DNA of 64,000 nt, taken from positions 176,108,373 to 176,172,372 of the forward strand of contig NC_084482.1 of NCBI RefSeq assembly GCF_030035675.1, given 5' to 3'. Positions 10,466 to 23,200 of this stretch are shown here, piece after piece. A model generated the notes under the pieces. That model was given only the letters and a program-made list of their open reading frames with translations, was not told the DNA's origin and did not search any database. How positions within the stretch are numbered: position 1 is the first letter of the stretch; every line of letters begins with the position of its first letter. Source of the stretch: Rhineura floridana (Eukaryota > Chordata > Lepidosauria > Squamata > Rhineuridae). The translations under genes were made by a program, and so were the position numbers.

Positions 10466-13059
10466 GATACCCCATTCAACTGAAGGAAACAACTTGGAGA
10501 AGAAAAAAAAAAAACACAGACTGTGCAAGTGTTGCTTCAGATTGTTTCAGGGCCTGTTTCCTTCAAATGGAAGACATGGGAACAACGCTTAAAGCATGCT
10601 GCCTGTTGAAGTGGTGATTGAAAAGGGTAGAATGGAAACAATATAAATGGTTAATAATTCCCATCCACATTCAAATAATGGGGGCTAGTGCCACCCTATA
10701 GTCTGTCAGCTCTCTGGGCTTTCATTTCAAAGGGGGTGGGATGGAGGGATACTTTGCTTCCCCTTATTAATAATTAAGTTATAACTTTTGTGGATTTCTT
10801 CAGGAAAATCTTTTTGCAATCATATCACCTTCTGCTTTTAAATTTTACAAAAGCATATGGTGTCCTTTTTGTGAGTTTTTCTTGCTGTGGTTGCAAGGCA
10901 TGTCCACAGGCTTTAAAACAGGTGCGGTTTGTTTGGCAAGCCACTATTACTTTTATTTTTATTGGATGAAGGATACTGCAACTGAAAAGCTACTTTTGGA
11001 AAAGGTTGGCAACCATCCACAACAGAAGCTAAGATAAGAGATGATGACTATGGAAATTCCATGAACAGAGCTTGCTCTAGGTTTTAAGAAACTCTTAGTC
11101 AGGACACCCTCAGTGGGCTCTTATTTTCAGAGCCACCGTTGCCAGCTGCTTGTCCTAGTGGAGGGTGAAAGCACTTTGGACAGCTCTTTGAAAGTTCAGA
11201 CTAAATCATGGAGCAGATTCACTGCCTCACTGGCATTGGAGCCACCAGCCTCCGCCGGCTTGTCCTCATCCCTGCCCATTGCTACCATCCATGCAGCCAT
11301 CCAGATAGAAAGCTGGAGACTGGCAGCAGCTACTGCTGCCCCTCCTCCTCTACAGTGGTAGAGCCATTTGCATGGTCATCCTCCCTGGACCAAAAGGAGA
11401 GGGCAGGTGAGCAAGCAAATGACAATGAAGAGGAGGAGCAGGAGCAGCATGTCTGGGAAACTCTTGACAATGAGTCCTCTGCAGATACCAAACCCTACCT
11501 GTGGCCATAAAAATCAGCCTTTGGGTCTCAGCAAGGCTTGTCTTTGGGAAAACCTCATATTGGCTTGACAAGGCTACAGTTTAGGTAATACCAAAAGTAT
11601 GAAGGATAAGCTTCAACAAGAATAAGCAAGGCCAGAATTAGATTTGCTTGAGAGTGGCCTACACTTGTACCCCAAGGCAATTCAAGCAAGAACTCTGAAT
11701 TGGCCTTAAGAACATTGGAACCACTCTTGGGCTGCTGTGCTCACAGGCTCCCATTCTTTCTTGAAGAGAATAGCGTCATGGTTTCAAGCTACAGAGGGGC
11801 ACATTCTGTGATTTTGTTAATTCTTATCAGTGTCTAAAAGCATGGCATGCTAGGTTTTTTTGAGAAAGGCTTTTTCCACACCTGATAGGTCCACACTGTC
11901 CTTGCTATGCCCCTGAACTTCTTTTCTTTCCAGAATCCCCACAATCAAGCCCACCCGCTGTAGTTATTACAGTAACAGAACTGGAGCTTCAGATCTCCCC
12001 TCAGGCCACTTGTTAACTGACTGCAGGAGGTGGGGCTGAGCAATGCCCTTTGCTAGATGCCTTCCTCTACGTGCTTGGGGCACTGCCCAATTCAGAACAG
12101 CAAGTTCTTTACAAGCTGGAAGAGAAAACTAAGCCCAGTCCTTGCAGAAGACTGAACATTAGCCGCTGGAGACAAAGGTGCTAATCCACCCTTGCCCAAA
12201 TATTTAGCAGTTTCTAAAAGCTGGCCTAGCCAACCACTTAACTGGTCCAATTGTTTTGATTTTTAAAAAAGCTATCCATATGGTATGTGCTGAAGAGCAA
12301 AATACAGCATTACAGTGTGTGAGCAAAAGGTCTCTCCCATCTTGTGTATGGGGAAAATATTTTGGAGGGGGTAAAAAACAGGCACACATCAATTTCATTT
12401 GCAATCTTTTACTTTTAACATTACTGAATTCCAGTAGCAACGAGGCTACTGCTGTGCTTGCATAATGTAAATTCATCTATTTGCTCTTCAGCTAAGTAGC
12501 AGTGTCTGCACATTCATTTATGCCTTATTCACCACTATAGCACTAACATTTCTAAAGCTGCAGTGACATTCCTCCCCACCCCCCTTCAGTCTCCTCTCAC
12601 TTTGCTATCATGTATGAAACTGTACCTCAAGACTGGGCCACAAAACCACCTTGTGCAGGCCAACTACTTTTTCCTCCTTCATGCTCACAGGCATTAGTGG
12701 TTTGGCATGAGCAGGACATCAAAGTATTGCATACCACTGTGAAAGAAGATGGATCATGTAAGCTTGAACATTTTGCTTGTGGCAAAGGAGTACAGGCAGA
12801 TAAATTGCAAAGAGACTTGTGCTTCAGACTTGTACAAACTTGTATATGTGTGGCATTCATGCCAGGGTAAACTAGGAATCCTGCAGGGCAACAACTCTAT
12901 CCATTACATTAGGAACACCAAGTCACCACCTAGTAATTTATGCTGCCTCAGGTAAATTATATTTTATCACTATTCACCTGTGGAGCTATATTACTTACAG
13001 AGCAATATAGCTGTTGCCTCCTGGGATGATAATCAACATCTGGGACCTGTCCCTCTCCC

Positions 13060-13206
13060 AGACTTTGTGGTATTCCATTCACCAACTATACCCCCCCCTG
13101 GTGTTAAGACTCCAACTTTAATCAGCCCCAAGCACTATGGCCAATCATCAGGGATGATGGGAGTTTTAGTCCAATATCTGGAGAGCCACATATTCCCCAG
13201 TTCTGT
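13060..13206. mobile_element. hAT-type MITE remnant
   Basis: CAGGGATGATGGGAGTTTTA...GTCCAATATCTGGAGAGCCACA with an inverted counterpart upstream is the common squamate palindromic repeat also found at 31.66, 40.76 and 51.06 kb. Confidence 0.6.
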
Positions 13207-14124
13207 ACTATAGGATGAACATATTTTAAAAGGTACTGTTCATACCTTGATACTCCTATATGAATCACAATCAAATGAAACTCAGTGTGGCTACATATGC
13301 TTCGAAACACTCAGTGTAGCTTTGCTATGTATGATCAATCATAAAATGGTTTCACAAGCCTGTTGTCAATGAGCATTGATTTTGATAAGGGTCAGGATAT
13401 AAACAGAGAAATCAAGACCTGTGATTGCCTAGCTAGTTGCACATATGGTAGATAAGTATGATGTTTTAGAGTGTTTTAGTACTTTTGTTTGCTGTCCTGG
13501 ACTCCTACTGGAGCCCCACTGAGGTATAAATACACACCGCTACCTACACTGAGCATTCATACTTTAAAGTTGTGTTTCTTTTTAGAATCAAGCTGTTAGT
13601 AGACTAAAAGCAGCACTTTCACTCCAGGAATTCTCTGACACTGCTTCTAGGAGATTATTCATTTTGGCCATCAAGCAACACCAGAGGAAGGAAAATTACG
13701 GGGAAGCACTGCCAACTCCTGCTCAGTGGGGGAAAAAATGCTGGGTGCAGAACAAAGAGGATATGCAGTAAACCTCAAGAGTTGCAAAACACAGAGGCAA
13801 CACTAGAAATAATTGCTGTTAAAAGGCCCCTGCATAAACAGTGCAAAAGTGGCCAACTTTAGAGAATTGGGGTTTGTTAATTCTCTCTCTCTGGGTAGTG
13901 ACTATATTACTCTTGTAGCTATCACTCACTCATATAGCATTTTTAATGTTCAAAGTTTTTATGGTATTCCCACTTTACATAATACAGACCCAAACCCACC
14001 ATTCCCTAGATCTAGTCAGCACATCCTACACATAAGTAAGATCAGAGTCTTGCTCAAAATGGGTAAATGGTAATTGGAGGATATCTAATAATGTGAATGT
14101 ACTTTTTACTAACAAATAAACTAT

Positions 14125-14278
14125 GGATATTCAGAGGGGGTTTACCATTGCCTTCCTCTGAAGCTGAGAGGCAGTAACTAGCCCAAGGTCACCCAGTGAG
14201 CTTCATGGCTGTGTGGGGATTCAGACCCTGGTCTCCCAGGTCATAGTCCAACACTTAGCCGCTACACCACACTGGCTG
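14125..14278 (-). mobile_element. tRNA-derived SINE (GCCAGTGTGGTGTAG family)
   Basis: On the minus strand it reads AGCCAGTGTGGTGTAGCGG...GACCTGGGAGACCAGGGTCTG...CACTGGGTGACCTTGGGC. Pol III box-like motifs and length are typical. Same family as 45530-45765. Confidence 0.75.
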
Positions 14279-15639
14279 TGATAGCCAATACAGGCAGCAC
14301 GATAAGGAGTTTCTAAACATAACATCTCTGTAAATTTAGGCAAAGGGGTTTCAAGTTTCATGCTGATGAGCACTCTCAATATGAGAATCACTGGGAGGTC
14401 AAAAGGATATATGTGCTCCTTATACACTTGCCGTTTTCACCTCTTGCTTGCTGTACCTTGTAAAACAAATGGTGGAGACAGATCTTTGGAGGCAACAAAC
14501 GGAAAAAGAGAGACGTTACCAGGGTAGATTGGCAAGCCCTTGAGGGTAGTATTTATCACTGTAGTCCTATAATGTCTTATGGATGTATTTTTTTTTTAAG
14601 TGTTCATTTTGCTGTGAAACAAACTACATTCTTAGCTTCATCCTAAGACTGGGGTGGGAAGGCAATTCCATGGCAGAAAAACTGCCATTTCCTAAGTCCC
14701 GCTGGCTCACATTGGCCAGGGTAAAAAAATTTTCTTGGGGAGGGGGAGTAGCCAGGAAACAGAAAACCAATGCCATTTGGGCTTTTAAAAAATAGCCTTC
14801 CATTCACTAATCTAAGGGGACAGAAAATAAGTTAGGTCAGTTCCAAGGCTATTTTATATTTGTGCCCTTTCTGGGTGAGTGTCAGGTGAAGGCAGCTTCA
14901 AACCAAGGTCTCCCCTGCTTCATTCCGTTTTGGGCTCTGCTATCCTCTGATCACCACCAGTAGATCTTTCCACTGGCACACCAAGGCAGCCTTTTCTACA
15001 GGCCTTTGACTCTGTTGGAGAGGGGTAGGTCCACAGCATCCTATGACCCCCTCTGCTGTCCTTCCAAAATTAAAAGGCACATAAAGCAAAGAGAGACATT
15101 TTTTCCAGCGACATGTTAAGAATTCTCAACTCCCAACAAAAAAGGAACTTTTTATATGAAAAATAGCATGTTTTTACACCTTGAGTTTTAAGTAGGATAT
15201 TGTTTGTTTTACTCAACCACAAAATGACTATTGTAATAGGCTGGGAAGTGGTGCAACTGTCTAAACGTACATTCTTCCACCAGGAAAGGGCACAGTACCT
15301 AGCACATGAATTCCTAACTTTTACCCAAGATAAATTGTGCATGTAGTACAAAACATCCAAGCACAACCTCTGTGAATGGATATTCTGCTTTGGAAGTCTA
15401 TGCAGCGTGTTAATCATTCTGTTGCCAAGCACATCCTGGCAGGGCTCACTTCACAGGGAACAGCAACCCAAGAGCAAGATCCTGGGAAAATGCTGCAGTT
15501 AGGTGTGGAATTGACAACAGAATCAATGGAAACTATTGGCAGAAGAGAGAGTGTTTTAATCTTATCTCTCAATCATATATTTCAGACCTATTTCACTTGA
15601 CCAGCTCAAAAATCCAAAATAAAGTGCGTTTTGCCGTTA

Positions 15640-17101
15640 GTGATCACTATTTATTTAAAATAATTCACATTGAAAAAACATAATTATAGTGGTAGCTGTG
15701 TACTATTTTTAAAAATCAGAATGGTGAAGATTTCAGTTTTTCAAAATTGTAAATGAGGAAGCCATTGACTAAATCAAGCACTGAAAAAAATCAGCACAAT
15801 TAAAATGAGACTACAAATTAAGACCAGTTTACTTCTCTTTAATCCTAGTATACACAGATAGAGCCATATTTCCAACAAAACACTGATCATTTTACAATTC
15901 AGGTATGGAATGAAGCATTACAACTCTCAGTTTAAAACGGAAAGAGCCAAGGGTGGGGAGCTACCATGCTAACACCAGTCCTAAAAATCACATAAAAAGA
16001 GATTCTTCTGTGAATATCTGCTCCATAAACAAATGAGTTTGATTGCTGCATATAAATACATCAGAAAAAAGGAAAGTGTATGATATGCAATGTTGGACTA
16101 GAATGTTCTTCTTGCATAAAGTTTTCAACAGGCATTCGGGCAGAAATTCACGGTGCTTGAATATGTTTTAAAAGGTTGTCTGACCTATTTTGTCCTCTTC
16201 ACTATAGGAAATAAAACCTAGACAGCCCCAACCCTGGTTCCAGTAGGAGACATTATCAGCAAAAATTATGGTTCTATTTTCCAGTTTATTTGTTCTATAA
16301 AATATATCTATAAGTGTTAACTAAAGACTCTTCAAGAACCCATATTTCTATTAATAGCAGATCAAGCCTGGCAGAGTTAAATACTTACATAATTCTATTC
16401 AATATATATTAAAGCATGTGTAACAGTTGGATGTGGTATGCACAGAAAATCATGTTTATCTTGTCATGCAATCTGTCCCACCCCTAAATATTTTAATTCT
16501 GCATAGGTGCATTGAAGGAATGTTTGTTTGCTAGATGTTATCAATGCAGACTTGAAATTCTCAAGCAGAATGAAGGTGTCCATTTGTGAACTGGAGAAAG
16601 ACCAAGATTTGTCAAAACAAAAATGTATGTATTATGTGACTAAACTGAGTTTTCCACTTCTCCATTTGGAAACATAGACTGCTCAGGAGTCACATCAACA
16701 TGAACTCCAAAATACTGGAAAATGGACTTTAAGCCCTAGTTCATACTAGTTTTGGATCTGTCAACTTGGATAGACAGGTAGTAAATGGGAGTGCTTGCAC
16801 TGCTTTTGAATACTTTGAAACACACTGAGATTGACTAATAGTTCTAGAGAAGGCATTCCTTCAATTCCTGCCCCCCTCCCCTTGAAAACAAATGCATGCT
16901 TTCAACTGCATTTGTATGCCAGACCTCTCAGCATGTCAGAAGGGGTATTATCACTCCCCACCCTGGTCAGGGAAGCTGATTAGCTTGAGTATTTTATTTT
17001 GCCACACTTCATCTTTACAGTCTGTGTACTGTTCCACACCCAGACTGAAAAGTGATGCTGGGCAAGCCCAACTAATTTCTCAAAGAACAAGCGACATGTG
17101 T
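15640..17101 (-). other. ARL6IP5: Probable ARL6IP5 3' UTR
   Basis: The 1.4 kb downstream of the stop codon (leftwards) is AT-rich and free of the repeats that crowd nearby DNA, as expected of a vertebrate 3' UTR. Minus-strand AATAAA hexamers occur at 16290-16285 and 15655-15650, among others. The outer limit is inferred. Confidence 0.4.
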
Positions 17102-17274
17102 TTATTCCTTGGCTTTAGCCAGATAGTCAGCCAGTTTGGTGATGCCTTCTTCCTGTTGTTCAAGAAGGTCCAGCACGATACCCATAGGAGTCTTCTTTAA
17201 GCCTATGCCTTCCATCCTGTTCTCCAGCTTGTTCTTTATGTTCCGAAGTCTCAAGGAAGCATGAACAAACATCA
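17102..17274 (-). CDS. ARL6IP5: ARL6IP5 exon 3 (C-terminus and stop)
   Basis: The acceptor TTCTTTTCCCCAG opens the exon in phase 1. It encodes [40 protein letters not shown] and [16 protein letters not shown], then TAA. This is the cytosolic amphipathic tail, nearly identical to human. The stop codon overlaps an AATAAA-like hexamer, but that hexamer is too early to be the main polyadenylation signal. Confidence 0.95.
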
Positions 17275-20200
17275 CTGGGGAAAAGAAAGGTGTATTAATA
17301 TCCAACAGGTATTCTCTGCTTTGCATCTAATTGAAATAGTTGTTCTATTACTGACAACTCCAAGAGAACATTGCCCATGCACACCATACCTTTAAAGCAG
17401 TATCATACCATTTTAAAAAGTCATAGCTTCCCCCCAAAAAACCTGGGAACTGTAGTTTGTTAAGGGTGCTGAGTGTTGTTAGGAGACTCCTGTTTCCCTC
17501 ACAGAGCTGCAATTCCCAGAGTTCCTTGTGAAGAGGAATTGATGGTTGAATCAGTCCGGAAACTGTAGCTCTGTGTGGGGAATAGGAGGTCTAACAACCC
17601 TCAGCACCCTTAACAAATTACAGTTCCCAGGATGCTCTGGGGAAAGCCATGACAATTACTATTAAAGTGGTATAATGGTGTTTTAAATGTAAGGTGCATA
17701 TGTAGACCATGGTGGCTAAAAGCCAGTGGCTCATCTAGCTTTGCATGCTGTCTGCTGATACTGGCTAGCCATAGTGATTCAGGGAGGCTCCTGATCATAG
17801 TACAATGACAAATAAAAATAAAGCCTCTTATCAAATTTACATGGCTGCCCATTATTAAAATTGCCTACATACATTTCCTTTTAGCAGAAACAGAATGAAA
17901 ACAATTCCCAGCTCAGAACAGAACCACACTAAAGATTGAATGCATAAGGTTTATTTCAACCCAGATTAAAAACAGTGAGGCCTAGGGCTGGCATTAAAAC
18001 ACAAGTGTAAGACTTGGCTGAACAAAGAGCTCTTTAGCTGGTGCCACCGAGACAGCCAATAAGCAAGTCTCTCTGGGGAGGCTATTTCATAATCTGGGCA
18101 CCAATACTAAGAAGGCCCTTTGTGGCCACTCCAGAGGGGTATTCATTCATTCTTAGTAGCAACACTTGTGTGTGTGACATTACTCTGCATACTAGAAAAG
18201 ACAAAATCTGGCTGAAAGCAAAACTCTCTCACTTATGTGTACATGCATCATAAATTTAGGACTTCCACTGAAATAACTTCAGATCTCCAAGACACATGCT
18301 GTGCGTGTGGTCTTTAGTGAAATCTCAGTATTAGCCCAAATGATACAACTCTGGCTAAAGAGCAATGGCATGGGAGAAAAGTCATTTAGCCAAACAATAT
18401 AGCTACTGCTAAGTGTGATGGCAGACTAAGTACCCCACCAGACTGGTGTTTTATTGTACGTGTATTCTGCAATGTATTCTTGACACAATAGTAATGCATT
18501 AATGATGGATTTATTCTGTGGTGCTTTCCCAATGCTACCACATTATTGCTGTCCAGAGGGTTGCCTACCCAGCAAAACCCAGCCAGAACTCCCGCAGAAC
18601 ATTTGTGGTATGAAAAACTACAGGATTTCAACAGAAAGTTATGGGATATGCACCAATTGGAAACAAAGCAATATGACAGCCCCAAAGCTTTTGCAGATGC
18701 AAATTGCATTAGCAGTGGGATCATGCACGACCACCCCAATAGCATCATGAGCACAAATCACCATGAATGCATAATAAATGTCTGGAGGGGCCCAACAGGA
18801 AATGGCTAGCAGGCTGCATCATCACCAAAAATGAAATCCCTGAAACCACAGTTATACACATTAGTAAGAACTATATGCTGGCAACACCCTGCTCTATTTC
18901 TCTGATCTGAGTCAGATGTGCCAATGCAAGCTCTGCATCTCTGCTCAGATTCAATGACGGGCTGAATGAAGGCCAATGACCTGAAGCTCAATCCTCCCAA
19001 GATGGAATGGAGTGGCTGGTTTACGAGTCTGGGAATTGGTCAGTTTGCCTGTTCTGGGCGGGGCTACCTTACAACTGTGACTCCTGCATTGGTAACCTCA
19101 GGACTGGATACTGTAGCGTGCTCTATGTAGGGCTGCTCTCAAGTGCCCTATTGTAGGGTAGAAGGGAGGGATAGAAATATTTTAAATAAATAATACTCTA
19201 TGCGGTTTCTCATCATGTGCATGGGACACACATTACACTGGCTTTCCAAATGCTACCCGGCCAGATTTAAGGTTTTGGTTCTGACCTACAAAGCCCTGAA
19301 CAACTTAGGACCAGAATACTTGGAGGACCTTTTCCCTAATAGCCCTGCATCATCTCTACTCAACCAATGGGAGCTCTCTTAATGGCGTTGCAGCCCGTGG
19401 AAGTTGGGTTGGCAGCAACCAGAGGAAGAGCCTTGTCTGTGGTGGCACTTTCATTATGGAACCACCTCACTTCTGAGCTTAGGCAATCACTGGCATTAAC
19501 AATGCTACCTATTAAAGAGAGATCTGTGTTCTTGAGCCTGAGCTGGTGCTCAATTCCAGCATATTATTTTATTTTATCTTATTCTAACTCTGGCTGGGAT
19601 GATCAGCTGTATTTTTATTTCGCATGGCAATTTTAATATTGATTTTGTTTAAGTTGTTGCACACTGTCTCAAGGCCAAGGCAACAGGCTGCACAGAAATA
19701 TTTTAATAACTAAAATAAGTGTACCAGTTTTTTGGGATGATTGTTGAAAACAAAAAGATTTTCTACCAAGCCTGACATTAAATGTCAAGAACAAAAATGA
19801 AAGGCACTTCAAAAGCAAACCGACTTGCATATTTTTACCCTGAGTTTTTGGCATACAAGAAAAACTCACAGAACAGAGGAAATGTAATTCCAAACATGAA
19901 CACCATGACACCTCCAAAAAAGGATATCAGGAAGTAGCTCAACAAAATAATAGCGATGACAAATGCAGCAGGATAGTGCTTCTTAAACTTGCGAATGAAG
20001 TCTTTGTTGTGGGATGCCCACACAAACACTGTGAACACCAGGACCACCACTGCAGCACCAAGGATCATGCTCAGGGGATTCAGAAATCTGCAGACACAAA
20101 AAGATATGAATAGCAATTAATATAACAAAGCAACCATACAACCAGTTCAGTAGACCAATTTATTTACTAGGTCAGTTTCTTTTTAAAGCTTTCCCCACTA

Positions 20201-23200
20201 AGTAAGGTCTTGAGTTTTCAGTTTTTTGTGTAATAAGTGTATTAGCCAAGGATAAAAAAAAAACACCAACATGGTCTCAATCCTATGGTAGTAACTGCAC
20301 GGCCAATCCTCTGGACCTGGACCTCTCAAAATCTGCTTCCTAGCCTTCACCAAATATTACTCAAGCACTTTATTCCAACATGAAGTCATTTTGAATGTAT
20401 ATTCCCCTATCCACAAGTTATGCTATGAAAAAGCCCATTAGCAACAGCTAAAATATTCATTTGTAAAACACTGTAATTATATAGCCACAAGAGTGGCTGC
20501 ATACTAATGCCAGCATGGATTTTTCTCATTCTACCATGTTAAACTGAAAATACTGCCCCCATGCCATTCTGCTGCTTCCCATAAGCTCATTTCAAAACAA
20601 AACCTTACAAAACGTATAGCCCTGAAGTCGGAAATTTGTGTGGGAGACAATATGTGTATGTTGTAGAATAAAAAGGTGGAGGAAATCTGAAAGATAATGA
20701 TACAGTTAACAATGTTTTCCTTTTGGAAAGGAAAAGTGTTTTCCCTCTGCCTAGTGCCCACCCCTCTCTACCTTCCTCCATGCTCCTGCCTTTCATCCCT
20801 CCCTCCGTCCCTCTCCCTCTTCCTCCTATGATGAGTGGTGACAACATCTGTAATCAGAACTACACCTCCAAAGATGGAGAATTACATTTTTGTATGTTTG
20901 GTGTTCTTCTTACTTTGCTTCTGTCCCATGTTACTACTGTTTCTACAGAGAATCTAACCTGGAAAGTTATATTTCACTCATTATTCATCCTAGAAATCTG
21001 TGTCATATGTATTTTTATTATTTTCAAAGCCTTTTGATTGGTCAATGTCATATGATGACGAAGACAGCCTTTTGTGTTTCAAATTGGAGGTTATGTTCCA
21101 TTTCTAATTTGGGTGCATTAACAGTTGAATCTGAAACTGCAGCTTTCATGTAAAATTAGACCGATTACAATATATTGCTACTTAAGCAATGAACCTGTAT
21201 GTTGGAAAAAACAAACTTGGCCTGCTAAGCTTAAACCACTCCACTTAAGGAAGGGTGGGCATGGTCAATTAAAAACATCGAGCACACCTAGACATTTACT
21301 AGAGTACATTTCACCTCACTGTTTTATCTTATGTAAACTGAGACACTCCTCATGTCCACTGGAGAGTGTTATAGAGAACAGTCAGTGCCACTATTCCACA
21401 ATTATTTTTGGAGTTTTTTTAGTGTAAATTATGCAATGTGTTGCTGTACTTCACATATTCACAGAAACAGAAGCAAAAGAAAGAAAATGATTTACTATAG
21501 GAAACTTTACTAAAATTGCAAAGTAAATCAAACATATTTAAAGTGAATATCTGAACTACATCCTGTCTTAATATTGTTGCTTCCTCTCTGCTAAAACAAG
21601 ATCAGCAGAGCACATGTCTCGTTTCTGTTATTTGGGTTGATTGCAGGTGTTGCCACCACTCACCATATGCTCAGAGACACATGTTATCAAATTCTTCCAA
21701 GCTACACAGCAAGTGGATTGGACTGTGAAAGACCAACCCAAATTCTGTTTGCATTTTCACAAATTTGTAGGGCAGTATAATATCTCAGAGAGGTTAGGTC
21801 TCCTGCTCCCCTGGTGCATTCACTATAGCTGTCCAATCTCCCTGCTTTTTAAAGTTTGATAGAAATATGTGTTGGCTATAGGAATGTTCGTAAACCGCAA
21901 GGGGGTTTTGTGCCTATTAGTGAATAGGAACATAGCACCAATACATCTTTTGTCCATTAAGATAGTGGATGTTATGATGGAACATAACTGCAAAAGGGTT
22001 CAAATAGGAAAAGCTATTGAACTATCCTGGGAAAAAGTACTAGTCATACTTATTTTTATACCCTTCCTTTCCTCCAGAGAGCTCAAGAGGGTATACAGAG
22101 GATTCTTGGCAATGCCTCATCTGTGGATTGACCAGACCTTCTTAGTTTCAGGAAGGTTGCTGTATTATGCACATTCAAGACCACACCAAACAGCTATGGC
22201 TGGAGCTCTGCACATGTCCAGATGCTTCATTCTCAAAGGTTAGGCTCAACAGGGGCAGAAGCAGAAAGAATCCATGTGTTAATGCCGCCCCAATGAATTG
22301 CTTTCATTCACTTCCATGGGGGAATGGTAAGGCACTGCATTTCAAGAAACTGTTGCAGCAAGAGGAAGCCCAGCCTTCTGCCTCCAACACAAACTCTCCT
22401 TAACTGGCAGAAATCTGGGTGATCATACAGCGTATGTCTGTGGGCAATACAGACAAGCCCTTCTACCACGCCCACCTATTTCACCAGGGCAGACTTGCTA
22501 GTTAAAAAAACACAGCCTAACTTTTTTTTAGAAGAGATGTCCCCGATTGTAGGTAACATAACTTTTAAAAATCCTGCTCACCTGCCTTTACCTCCTGCCC
22601 ATCAAAGCATACAACATTGTATTCCATGGCATTAGTCCCAACCCAACTTTATTCTCATTCAAGATGTAAGCCATAGGCAGATAGGTAGGAGAGTAGGTGG
22701 TGATGAAGTAGGGTGAGGGTTCAGTGACATGCATCCCTCCCTGCCTCATCCTTTAACTAGAAGTGATGCAAAACAAGGCTCAGGATGTTAAGAATGGTCT
22801 ACGAAGTGCAGAGAAGCTACAGATCTGAATGATACATTTCAAATAGTTCCAAAGCAACAGTTCAGCAGATAACAAAATGAAATCAGGAAAGATGCAAAGC
22901 AGGATGGGGTAAGAAAGCATGTTATTGCAGTTGAAGATAAACTTGACAAACACCAACCATGCAAGTCTGTGACCCGAGGATGAATCCAACCAGGTTTCCT
23001 CCAGCCCTCTAGAATAGATTTGGGTGTGGGTGGATGGGGTTATGGCAAAGGAAAGTTCGTTTTGTGAACAGAAGACATTCTGCTCATGCAATGACTTTGC
23101 TGGATACAACCCATAGCAGACACCAATTTATTTAAGAACTGTATAACCTACAACTTTTAAACATGCGAGATCCTGGTCCACTTTATTGAGTGCAGATAAA

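Larger units (their letters stand above)
10466..15639. other. LMOD3 3' UTR (undefined) and convergent LMOD3/ARL6IP5 intergenic DNA
   Basis: No further coding exon was recognised. It contains a hAT-type remnant at 13.06-13.21 kb and a SINE at 14.13-14.28 kb. An AATAAA lies at about 14115, too far to assign to LMOD3 with confidence. Confidence 0.4.
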